From Streptomyces sp. HB132 (GTDB taxonomy: Bacteria; Actinomycetota; Actinomycetes; Streptomycetales; Streptomycetaceae): 64,000 bases of DNA. How positions within the stretch are numbered: position 1 is the stretch's first letter; each line of letters begins with the position of its first letter. Of the stretch, positions 18,218 through 25,922 are shown piece after piece. The position numbers were made by a program, and so were the translations under genes. The DNA is taken from NCBI RefSeq assembly GCF_016909575.1, contig NZ_JAFBGA010000007.1, forward strand, positions 368,192-432,191. Reading direction: 5' to 3'. The notes under the pieces are model-generated. The model worked only from the letters and a program-made list of their open reading frames with translations, searched no databases and was not told the DNA's origin.

Positions 18218-18556
18218 ATGTGCGGGATTGTGGGTTTCTCCCGTGTCCCGGCCGGCGCCCGGAACGACAGGCGCAAGCCGAGCCCGGACCGGGCAGTCCA
18301 GCTCGGTGTCATCGAAACTCAAGGGGCGGCCGAAGCGGCCACGTGTACTTCTCGCCGTGAACAGCCGGGCGCCGGAGGCGACCGTGCGTCGCAGAGCACC
18401 GCCGAACAGAGCGGCCAAGGGCGGATCAGGCCAGCATGCCGGCGCGGAGCTTGCCGAGGGTACGCGTCAGGAGACGCGAGACATGCATCTGGGAGACGTC
18501 GAGCTCGGCTCCGATCTGGGCCTGTGTCATCTCCTGGCCGAAACGCATCTCGATGA
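18218..18556 (+). pseudogene. Relic of a class II glutamine amidotransferase start
   Basis: An ATG with a good GGGGGA ribosome site opens a frame beginning MCGIVGFSRV. MCGIVGF is the hallmark N-terminus of Ntn-type glutamine amidotransferases (asparagine synthetase AsnB, GlmS), with Cys2 the nucleophile. After about ten residues the similarity disappears and the frame runs antisense into the sigma factor gene. It is best read as the 5' stub of a deleted amidotransferase gene; a chance match of seven residues plus ribosome site is the alternative. Confidence 0.35.
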
Positions 18557-19310
18557 TGCGTCGCTCGCGGTCGTCGAGCTCCTCGAGGAGCGGGGCCAGG
18601 GCGTGCAGATTCTCCACCGTCTCCATGGCGGAGTCAGGCTCGCCCAGGACGTCGGCGAAGGTTCGGGAAGCCGTGCCTGTCGTCTCACCGGTGTCGGTCG
18701 GCAGGTCGAGGGATCCGGCGGTGTAGCCGTTCGAGGCGATGATGCCCTCGATGACCTCGTCCTCGGTGCGGTCCAGGTATGCGGCCAGTTCCTTCGCCGT
18801 CGGATCACGGTCCAGCCGGGTGGCGAGCTCGTCCTTGGCCTTGGCCAGTTCCACGCGGAGTTCCTGCAGCCGCCGGGGTACGTGCACGGCCCAGGTGGTG
18901 TCACGGAAGAAGCGCTTGATCTCGCCGACGATATAAGGCACCGCGAAGGTGGCGAACTCGACCTCGCGCGAGAGCTCGAACCGGTCGATGGCCTTGATCA
19001 GACCGATGGTTCCTACCTGGGTGATGTCCTCCATGTCCCCGCTGCCCCGGTTGCGGAAGCGGCGCGCGGCGAACCGGACGAGAGAGATGTTCATCTCGAT
19101 GAGGGTGTTGCGCGCGTACTGGTACTCGTGCGTGCCCTCCTCCAGGACCTGCAGCCGCTCGAAGAACAGCGTCGAAAGGGCCCGTGCGTTCTGGGGGGCC
19201 ACCTTGCCCGCGTCCTCGATCCAAGGCAGCTCGCCTATGCGCTCCGGCGAAGCCTCCAATGCCTGCAGCCCGTCGGTCACTGCGGCTTCGGCGGTCTGTT
19301 GAGTATTCAT
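18426..19310 (-). CDS. SigB/SigF/SigG-family RNA polymerase sigma factor
   Basis: A 294-residue group 3 sigma factor. Region 2 includes MEDITQVGTIGLIKAIDRFE and FATFAVPYIVGEIKRFFRD (-10 recognition), region 3 contains VPRRLQELRVELAKAKDEL, and region 4 ends with a helix-turn-helix, MTQAQIGAELDVSQMHVSRL, for -35 contact. This is the stress/sporulation SigB/SigF class that in Streptomyces is controlled by anti-sigma kinases, STAS antagonists and SpoIIE-type phosphatases; a PP2C phosphatase is divergent and a STAS protein lies 2.3 kb away. The start ATG follows GGAGGG by nine bases. Its promoters should read GNNT-N14-16-GGGTAY, and two candidate sites are present in this window. Confidence 0.95.
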   Translation of the reverse strand: MNTQQTAEAAVTDGLQALEASPERIGELPWIEDAGKVAPQNARALSTLFFERLQVLEEGTHEYQYARNTLIEMNISLVRFAARRFRNRGSGDMEDITQVGTIGLIKAIDRFELSREVEFATFAVPYIVGEIKRFFRDTTWAVHVPRRLQELRVELAKAKDELATRLDRDPTAKELAAYLDRTEDEVIEGIIASNGYTAGSLDLPTDTGETTGTASRTFADVLGEPDSAMETVENLHALAPLLEELDDRERRIIEMRFGQEMTQAQIGAELDVSQMHVSRLLTRTLGKLRAGMLA

Positions 19311-19572
19311 GTGTTGCCACCCTCCCTGGTCCTGAGCGCTCTTGCTGACGAGCCCCTGCCCCGCCCCCACGAGCCCATGCGCGATGACGCGCTTTTTCTT
19401 GCTGTGAGGAAACAGTTGTCTCTGGACATCGTAGAATGAGCAGCGCCCTCCACCGGCGCGATCCCTCCGGGCGCGCCATGCTGGATCGGGTACAGGCCCC
19501 GTACGCTGGAGGCCGGCCCGGGCCCGAGGGCGGTCCGGGGTTTCGGCGCAGCACGATGAGAAGCAGGATCAC

Positions 19573-20769
19573 GTGGACAGATACGCAGCGGTCGAGCGAG
19601 AGCTGCGTAAGGCCGCTCCCCATCTGCTCCTCGACGTCATCGCGGTGGCTCTGCGGGAGCATTACGCCGTGCAGAGCGTGGAGCTGCGGCTTGCCGACTA
19701 CGGCATGACCACGCTCCAGGTGGTGTCCGAGGCGCCCCTTGCCGAGCCGGTGCACGTTCATGGCAGCCCGCAGGGCCGGGCCTTCGGTGCCCAGCAGCCC
19801 TATGTGGAGCCCAGGACCGCCCGGTCCGGACCGGGCCCGCAGAACACGCATCTGCCGGTTACCGTCCGGGGTGACCGGCTCGGGGTTCTCACCGTCACCG
19901 GGGCGGAGGACGGCTTCTCCCCGGCGGACCTTGCGGAGATGCAGCAGATCTGCGAAGCGCTCGGTCACGAGATCCTCGTCGCCGAACGGGACACCGACCT
20001 CTACCTTCTCGCCCGCCGGGCCACGAGGCTGACCCTCGCCGCCGAGATGCAGTGGCAGTTGCTGCCGGGGCGCTCGGTGTCCCGCCCCGAGTTCAGGCTG
20101 GGCGCCCATCTGGAGCCCGCGTACGCCATCTTCGGCGACAACTTCGACTGGTCGGTCTCTGCCCATCACCTCACCCTCACCGTCACCAACGGCATGGGCA
20201 CGGGAATGGAGGCGGCCCTCCTGACCAATCTCGTCGTCAGCGCCTTGCGCAACGCCCGACGTGCCGGCCTCGATCTCGCGGGTCAGGCCAGCCTCGCCGA
20301 CCAGGCCGTCTACGCCCAGCACCGCGGCGCCCTCCATGCGGCGGTCCTGCTCCTCCGCTTCGATCTGGCGACGGGGGAGGTGGAGGCCGTGGACGCGGGA
20401 TCCCCGCGGATGTGGCGGCTGAGGGGGCGCAACGTCGAGTCGGTCGACTTCGACGCGCAGCTCCCGCTGGGCATGTTCGAAGAAACGGAATACGTCACGG
20501 AGCGTCTGCGCGTCGAGCCCGGCGACAGACTGCTGATCGGCAGCGACGGTGTCTACGACAGCGCGTCGGCGGCAGGCGAACGCTACGGGGAGCGCGCGAT
20601 CGCACGATCGCTGTCAGCGCACCGCTTCCTGCCGTCCGAGCAGGTGCCACTGGCAGTACTCCGAGACCTGCGGGACCACCGAGGTGCCACCCCGCTGGAC
20701 GACGATGCCCTGGTGGTCTGCCTGGACTGGTTCGGCCGGCAGTCGTCCACCGGCGACACATCTGTCTGA
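19573..20769 (+). CDS. SpoIIE-type PP2C protein phosphatase with GAF-like domain
   Basis: A 398-residue protein with a GAF-like N-terminal domain (about 15-140) and a C-terminal SpoIIE/PP2C domain (about 155-390). Phosphatase landmarks are AAEMQWQLLPGR (157-167), FGDNFDW (187-193), NGMGTGMEAAL (206-216) and IGSDGVYDSAS. These enzymes dephosphorylate STAS anti-anti-sigma factors and so release SigB-type sigma factors. One metal-ligand position is odd: the usual DGMGHG reads NGMGTG, with Asn for Asp, which may weaken metal binding. Divergent from the sigma factor gene, it is a plausible activator of that pathway. The GTG start has AGGA five bases upstream. Confidence 0.92.
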   Translation: MDRYAAVERELRKAAPHLLLDVIAVALREHYAVQSVELRLADYGMTTLQVVSEAPLAEPVHVHGSPQGRAFGAQQPYVEPRTARSGPGPQNTHLPVTVRGDRLGVLTVTGAEDGFSPADLAEMQQICEALGHEILVAERDTDLYLLARRATRLTLAAEMQWQLLPGRSVSRPEFRLGAHLEPAYAIFGDNFDWSVSAHHLTLTVTNGMGTGMEAALLTNLVVSALRNARRAGLDLAGQASLADQAVYAQHRGALHAAVLLLRFDLATGEVEAVDAGSPRMWRLRGRNVESVDFDAQLPLGMFEETEYVTERLRVEPGDRLLIGSDGVYDSASAAGERYGERAIARSLSAHRFLPSEQVPLAVLRDLRDHRGATPLDDDALVVCLDWFGRQSSTGDTSV

Positions 20770-20797
20770 TTTCGGCCTGCGGGCGGTCGACCGGCCT

Positions 20798-21319
20798 CTA
20801 CCCGGTTGACCGCAAGGGTCTCGCTCCGCCGCTGTCCTTCCCGGAGGACGCGGACGCGTTGCGGAAGGCCCTGAGCCCGTCGAGGAGCGAGCGGCGTGCC
20901 TTGGCGGGCATGGCGTCGATCGTGGACATCAGCACCTCTTCCCGGCGCATACGCAGGTCGACGAGGTATGCCTTGCCGTGGCTGGTCAGCCTGAGCTCCA
21001 GCTCCCGTCGGCTCACCGGGCTGGGGGTGCGTTCCACGAATCCGGTGGCCTGAAGCCGGTCGCACAGCCTGCTGACCGAGGGGGAGGCCGAGCCCAGGGC
21101 CTCGGCGAGCATGCGCAGGTTGATGCCCTCCTCCCGGTCCAGCGTGTACAGCACGCGGAGCTGGGAGGGGGATACCGGGCCTGTGGGGACGGCCTCGCGT
21201 CCGTGCTCCCAGAGGACTTCCAGGAGTTCCACGAACTCGGAACCCTCACGCGCCGCATCCCGGCGCCGGTGGTCGGGTTCGGGGGGCAGGCCCATTTCGA
21301 TGACACTCCGTTCCGGCAT
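20798..21319 (-). CDS. MarR-family transcriptional regulator
   Basis: A 173-residue winged helix-turn-helix regulator. The DNA-binding part is clear: SPSQLRVLYTLDREEGINLR, MLAEALGSASPSVSRLCDRL (helix-turn-helix) and GFVERTPSPVSRRELELRLT (wing). Helices on either side form the dimer interface, with the C-terminal helix carrying MRREEVLMSTIDAMPAKARR. MPERSVIEMGL is taken as the start; MGLPPEP at 21295, with GGAG about ten bases upstream, is equally possible. The gene sits between the PP2C and STAS genes, and a 17-bp near-palindrome upstream (21486-21502) is a candidate self-operator. Confidence 0.9.
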   Translation of the reverse strand: MPERSVIEMGLPPEPDHRRRDAAREGSEFVELLEVLWEHGREAVPTGPVSPSQLRVLYTLDREEGINLRMLAEALGSASPSVSRLCDRLQATGFVERTPSPVSRRELELRLTSHGKAYLVDLRMRREEVLMSTIDAMPAKARRSLLDGLRAFRNASASSGKDSGGARPLRSTG

Positions 21320-21485
21320 TGGCTCACTCGTCCGTCTGGCCACCGGACCGAGCAAGCGAGCCGGGCACTGATGCGCTCGTATGGAAAGCCAGGGCGAGAT
21401 CTCCGGGACACGCGCGTGGCCCCGGACATCGTACCTCCGTCCGCCACGGTTCCTGTGAGCGGCGCCCACCCTGATATGTTTCCGC

Positions 21486-21502
21486 ATGACAATAGTTGTC
21501 GT
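21486..21502. promoter_or_regulatory. Candidate MarR operator
   Basis: ATGACAA-TAG-TTGTCGT, six of seven positions symmetrical, in the intergenic region between the divergent MarR and STAS genes. Size and symmetry suit a MarR dimer. A related half-symmetric sequence (GGAAACAGTTGTC, 19408-19420) precedes the sigma factor gene. Assignment is by position only. Confidence 0.45.
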
Positions 21503-21604
21503 GGGGTAAGGTTCCGCACTCGACAGCCCACGCGTGATCACCCAGCGGTCACCGCCGCCCCCGGCAGGGCGGCTACCGCTCCCCGGCCTGGAGCACTGAA
21601 CCCC

Positions 21605-21997
21605 ATGACGCAACGCCCGAGCCTCACCCTCACCGTCCGGCAGCCGATGGATTCGACCGCCGTCCTCACCGTGGCGGGCGAGATCGACGTCGACAGCGCG
21701 CCCGCCCTGCGGACCAGAGCACTCGAACTGATCAGGCAGGGCAGCTCACACCTGGTCCTCGACATGGCGCCCGTGGAGTTCTGTGACTCCTCCGGACTCA
21801 ATACGATGATCGGCATCCTGCGGTTTGCCAAGGACCGGCACGGATCCCTGTCCTTGGCCGCCGCGCCACCACACCTCACGAGGCTGCTCGACGTCACGGG
21901 AGTCGGTGCGCTGATACCGGCGCTTCCCAGCACCGCCGAAGCCCTGACCCTCATAGCGAGGCCCGGCAACACGCCGGAAGAGTGCGGGACCCGTTAG
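21605..21997 (+). CDS. STAS-domain anti-sigma factor antagonist
   Basis: A 130-residue STAS protein. The fold is complete: beta-strands MDSTAVLTVAGEIDVDSAPA, a helix TRALELIRQGSSHLVLDM, then the phospho-acceptor loop VEFCDSSGLNTMIG with the conserved Ser at 62/63, and a closing helix region LTRLLDVTGVGALIPALPS. Such proteins, when dephosphorylated by a PP2C phosphatase, bind the anti-sigma kinase and free the sigma factor. The phosphatase and sigma factor encoded nearby are the natural candidates for the same switch; no RsbW-type kinase gene is present in this window. Confidence 0.93.
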   Translation: MTQRPSLTLTVRQPMDSTAVLTVAGEIDVDSAPALRTRALELIRQGSSHLVLDMAPVEFCDSSGLNTMIGILRFAKDRHGSLSLAAAPPHLTRLLDVTGVGALIPALPSTAEALTLIARPGNTPEECGTR

Positions 21998-22175
21998 ACG
22001 GGCCGAGGCGCACCGCCCCTGTTCGCCCCGCCGCCGTTCGGTCCAGCCGTGTGCGGGACAGGGCGGGGGCCACGTAGGCGAACGACGACACCCCGTAGGT
22101 CACGAGGGCGAAACGTACGACACGTAACCCCACGCCCACGTGTTCGAAGGCCAGGCCGTCGCCCACGCGTTTCCG

Positions 22176-22775
22176 CTAGGGGCCGCGCCAGAGGTTGGCG
22201 AACGCCGTGTTCTCGATGGCACGCTTCTGACGTTCCGCCTCCAGCTCCATCACCGCGTCGTTGACCGCCACGAGGACGGTCGTGACAGCTTCGTCATCGA
22301 TATCCGGCTCGTCCTCGGACTGTCCGTCCCGGATCCCCACGGCAGAGGCGAGCGCGACGAGAACGGGCTCGCTGTCCGCCCAGCGGCTCAAAGCCTGGCG
22401 ACGAGCGGGCGAATCGACCGGTTCCACGCGTTCGGCTCCGAACGCCGATCGGCCCCGCCGCTGCTGATGGAGGAGACCCTCTTCTTCGAGAGCCGTCTGG
22501 TACGCCGCGGAGAGATCGTGCCCTCGCCGCCACAGCCAGTCCTCGACCCGCTCGTACGGCGCCTGACCGGCAAGAGCCGACCACGCCTCACCCAACAGGC
22601 GATCGTCCGGCGACTGCCGGCCCGGGACGATCAGATCGCCGTCCAGGGTGACGGTGTGCGCCGATGAGAGGAGATCGATCAGTTCGGCTCCCGCGAGCGC
22701 GAGCGACAGGTCGCCCTGCCCCACGGAACGATCCGGGTCCACAGCGATGATGAACAGGTCTTTCGCCGCAGTCAT
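22176..22775 (-). CDS. GPP34 (GOLPH3/Vps74-like) family protein
   Basis: A 199-residue all-alpha protein of the GPP34 family. The diagnostic N-terminal segment reads LSLALAGAELIDLLSSAHTV followed by the beta-hairpin VTLDGDLIVPG and the helix DDRLLGEAWSALAG. In eukaryotes GOLPH3 binds phosphatidylinositol-4-phosphate on Golgi membranes; the family is greatly expanded in Streptomyces, where its role is unknown. The start ATG has GAGGGGAG six bases upstream. It lies between stress genes (STAS, catalase) but on its own transcript. Confidence 0.85.
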   Translation of the reverse strand: MTAAKDLFIIAVDPDRSVGQGDLSLALAGAELIDLLSSAHTVTLDGDLIVPGRQSPDDRLLGEAWSALAGQAPYERVEDWLWRRGHDLSAAYQTALEEEGLLHQQRRGRSAFGAERVEPVDSPARRQALSRWADSEPVLVALASAVGIRDGQSEDEPDIDDEAVTTVLVAVNDAVMELEAERQKRAIENTAFANLWRGP

Positions 22776-23006
22776 GAACGGCTCCCCTCGGTCTTGTCTA
22801 CACCGTGATGCCACTACCGGCGCGAGGCTGCCCCTCGTACGCGCAGTTCCAGTATCACTCCCCGCCCAGCCACCCATGCCCTGCCGTCCGGGAGGGGCCT
22901 CGCCCGTCGAGAACCACGACCGACAGGCACACGCGACGCGAGACCTGGGCTCGGGCCGGGAGTGCGAGCGGACGCGGCGCCGTGGGGGAGGGGGCCAAGC
23001 CGGCAC

Positions 23007-23042
23007 GCGCCGCGCCCCCGGCATCGGCCGGGGGCGCAGCGC
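23007..23042 (-). terminator. Hairpin terminator of the catalase gene
   Basis: Immediately after the catalase stop codon lies a very stable stem, GCGCCCCCGGC with GCCGGGGGCGC around an ATCG loop, extended by GCGC/GCGC beyond a one-base bulge on each side. It fits an intrinsic terminator for the leftward catalase transcript. Confidence 0.75.
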
Positions 23043-23067
23043 GTGGGTCGGGGTGTACTCCGGGAGA

Positions 23068-24591
23068 TCAGGCCTTGTCCTGCATCGACCGGCGTGCGGG
23101 GTTGCCCTGCTGCGCAGCCTTGGGGTCCTTCTCGCCCGCCTTGGCGCGCACCCCCTTCTCGATGCGCTCACCGAGCGTCCTGTCGACGTTCGACCAGTAC
23201 TCGAAAGCCCGCAGCAGCACCGGCTCGGTGACACCGTTCAGCAGGTGGCCGACGACGTTGTCCACCAGCCGGTCCCGCCCCGCGTCGTCGAGGACCTTGC
23301 GCACCATGGTGCCCGCCTGGCCCCAGTCGTCGTCCTCCGCGTGGGAGACGTAGGCAGCCCGGGTGATGTCGCCGTCGGTGTGCCAGCTCGGCGGGTTCCC
23401 GTAGCGGTCGGTGTCGGCGGCCGGGCCCCCCTTCGAGTTCGGGGCGTACACGGGATCGGTGGTTTTCCGGTACGCCATCGCCCCGTCCTTGGAGTAGGTG
23501 CGCACCGGCGCGACGGGGGAGTTGACAGGCAACTGCTGGTAATTGGCCCCGATGCGGTGGCGGTGCGCGTCCGCGTACGAGAACAGCCGCGCCAGCAGCA
23601 TCCGGTCCGGGCTCGGGCCGATGCCCGGGACCAGGTTGTTCGGCTGGAACGCCGCCTGTTCGATCTCGGCGTGGTTGTCGGTGGGGTTGCGGTCCAGAGT
23701 CATCCGCCCCACCTCGACCAGCGGGTAGTCGCCGTGCGGCCACACCTTGGTCAGGTCGAACGGGTTGAACCGGTAGTCGACCGCGTCCTCGTACGGCATG
23801 ACCTGGACGTACAGCGTCCAGCTCGGGAACTCGCCGTCGCGGATGTGCTCGAACAGATCACGCGTGTGGTAATCCGTGTCGGCGGAGGCCATCTGGTCGG
23901 CCTCGTCCTGGGTGAACGTCTCGACACCCTGGTCGGTCTTGAAGTGGTACTTCACCCAGAAGCGCTCGCCCTGCGCATTGATCCACATATAGGTGTGGGA
24001 GGTGTAGCCGTTCATGTGGCGCCACGTACGCGGGATGCCGCGATCCCCCATCAGCCAGGTGACCTGGTGGGCGGACTCGGGCGAGAGCGTCCAGAAGTCC
24101 CACTGCATGTCGTGGTCGCGGAGATTGTTGTCCGCGCGACGCTTCTGGGACCGGATGAAGTGCTGGAACTTCATCGGGTCCTTCACGAAGAACACGGGGG
24201 TGTTGTTGCCCACCATGTCGTAGTTGCCTTCGCTGGTGTAGAACTTCACCGCGAAGCCGCGCGGGTCGCGCCAGGTGTCCGGGCTGCCCCGCTCACCGGC
24301 GACGGTGGAGAAACGGATGACCAGGTCGGTCGTGGTGCCGGGCTGGAAGAGGGCGGCCTTGGTGTAGCCGCTGACATCTCCCGTCACCTCGAAATGCCCG
24401 AAGGCGCCGCTGCCCTTGGCATGCGGCTGACGCTCGGGGATGCGCTCCCGGTTGAACTGAGCCATCTGCTCGATCAGGTAGGAGTCCTGCAGCAGGATCG
24501 GACCGCCCGGACCGACGGTGAGCGAATGTTCGTCGCTCTCGACGGGGGCGCCGGAGTCACTGGTGGTCGGCTCGTGCGAGGTGTCGGTCAC
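23068..24591 (-). CDS. Monofunctional haem catalase
   Basis: A 507-residue small-subunit catalase that disproportionates hydrogen peroxide in the cytoplasm. The active-site His is in RQPHAKGSGAFG (His57), the distal Asn in VGNNTPVFFVKD (Asn130), and the proximal haem-ligand Tyr in ARLFSYADAHRHRIG (Tyr339). RFSTVAGERGSPDTWRDPRG is the standard catalase signature. The GTG start (VTDTSHEP) follows AAGGGGAAAG. A SigB-type promoter candidate lies about 150 nt upstream, consistent with known SigB control of a Streptomyces catalase, and a hairpin terminator follows. Confidence 0.96.
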   Translation of the reverse strand: MTDTSHEPTTSDSGAPVESDEHSLTVGPGGPILLQDSYLIEQMAQFNRERIPERQPHAKGSGAFGHFEVTGDVSGYTKAALFQPGTTTDLVIRFSTVAGERGSPDTWRDPRGFAVKFYTSEGNYDMVGNNTPVFFVKDPMKFQHFIRSQKRRADNNLRDHDMQWDFWTLSPESAHQVTWLMGDRGIPRTWRHMNGYTSHTYMWINAQGERFWVKYHFKTDQGVETFTQDEADQMASADTDYHTRDLFEHIRDGEFPSWTLYVQVMPYEDAVDYRFNPFDLTKVWPHGDYPLVEVGRMTLDRNPTDNHAEIEQAAFQPNNLVPGIGPSPDRMLLARLFSYADAHRHRIGANYQQLPVNSPVAPVRTYSKDGAMAYRKTTDPVYAPNSKGGPAADTDRYGNPPSWHTDGDITRAAYVSHAEDDDWGQAGTMVRKVLDDAGRDRLVDNVVGHLLNGVTEPVLLRAFEYWSNVDRTLGERIEKGVRAKAGEKDPKAAQQGNPARRSMQDKA

Positions 24592-24742
24592 TTTCTTTCC
24601 CCTTCGTCGTGGGGTACGAGTGCGAAACGTCGGCGGGCAACGGACATGGGGTGGCACATCGACGTCGAGACCGGACCTGGATCCCCGAACGGGACGGCCA
24701 TGCCACCCGGCGTCTGCCCGCTTTTCTGGCATCGCCGCACCA

Positions 24743-24767
24743 GTAACCGTAATCAACATAGTTAAAC
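24743..24767 (-). promoter_or_regulatory. Candidate SigB-type promoter for the catalase gene
   Basis: On the reverse strand GTTT (24764-24767), a 15-nt spacer and GGTTAC (24743-24748) match the Streptomyces SigB consensus GNNT-N14-16-GGGTAY with one -10 mismatch. It sits in an unusually A+T-rich patch about 150 nt before the catalase start. Confidence 0.5.
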
Positions 24768-25168
24768 CTGGACAAGCGGGCCATCGGAGGCGCGCGTTCA
24801 CGCACGCCTCATACGCATCCGCCGCATAGGCCCGGAACGATCGACGGTCGGTGACCGCCGGCGCCGGAGGATCCCCGCTCGGGGGCACACGTCCCAGGGT
24901 CCGGACGTCGCTCAGGCGCACCCGACAGCCCGCAGGGCTCCTCGGCCTGCCGACCGGTCCTGGCCCGCGCGAGGGCCAGGACCGATGGCGGACCACGCAG
25001 GCGAAGAACCCGGCCCGCCCCTCTTCGTCCATTGGGAGCTGGACGGTCTCTCCGCCGTCATGTCGTCATCGGTACGGACAAGCGTCCGCTGCACCGGCGG
25101 CTCCCCCGGATCCGCATCCTGACCGAGCGATCCGGTGGGGGGCCTCTGATCCTCCTGCCGCGGGCACT
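24768..25168. other. Intergenic region upstream of the catalase promoter
   Basis: About 400 nt between the catalase promoter and the GNAT pseudogene. No gene or repeat could be supported. Confidence 0.35.
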
Positions 25169-25685
25169 GCGGTACAGCACGTTCGGGCGCAGCGGCACTT
25201 CCGGTGCGGTGGCGTCATCGAAGTCGTCTGCCGGGTTCCGGGTCATCCCGATCAGGCGCGTCACCGCCCGCGACCGATGGTCGGCGGCTGTTGCGGCAGC
25301 GAGAATCTCGGGGAGCCAAGGCTGTCGAAGCCGTTGGCCATGACTGCCCGCGCGGCCTCGGTGGCATCGCCCCGGCCCCGGGCCGAACGGGCGAGCCTCC
25401 AGCCGATCTCCACGCCTGTGAACGGCACGCCGTCATCCACCTGGTCCAACCCCGCGAAGCCGATGGACTCGCGCGCGGCCTGAACCTCGACCGCCCACCA
25501 TCCGTAGCCTCGCTGGTCGAACTCGGCCTGGAACCGGGCCACGGAGGCATCGCCCTTCCGCACTGGTGAGCACGTCACCCAAGCGCTCCCGGACCTTGGG
25601 ACCGGCGTTCACCGCCGCCCATTGGTCCGAGGTCGGAGTCACACCATCGACGAAGGGTGAGACGGTCGGTACGCAGTCCGGTCAT
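25169..25685 (-). pseudogene. GNAT-family N-acetyltransferase pseudogene
   Basis: The parts of a RimJ-type GNAT acetyltransferase can be followed on the reverse strand in correct order but in different frames: MTGLRTDRLTLRRWCDSDL (start near 25685), AAVNAGPKVRERLGDVLTS, then RGYGWWAVEVQ...ESIGFAGLD...FTGVEIGWRLARSARGRGDA (the acetyl-CoA loop) and MANGFDSLG, and finally GMTRNPADDFDD...LRPNVLYR. At least three frameshifts and a gap of some 15 residues separate them. The gene is inactive. It once would have transferred an acetyl group from acetyl-CoA to an amine. Confidence 0.75.
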
Positions 25686-25922
25686 GCGGCCCGGCCGAGG
25701 TGCTTCCGGCTCCCGAGCAATCCGTCTGCCAGTGGTGTCCCCGCTGAGAGCACCACCGAGACGCCGCATCCGGCAGGACCGATGAGGCGAGGCACCTACC
25801 GCAATCCTGGCGGCGGTCCGGGCCTTCGTCGCCCGGTCGAACCAGATCGACAGCCGCCGGCCCGGGAGCGGCGTCCCGCGAAGGTCCACCGCGCCCGGGC
25901 TTCCACGACACCTGCGCCCGGA

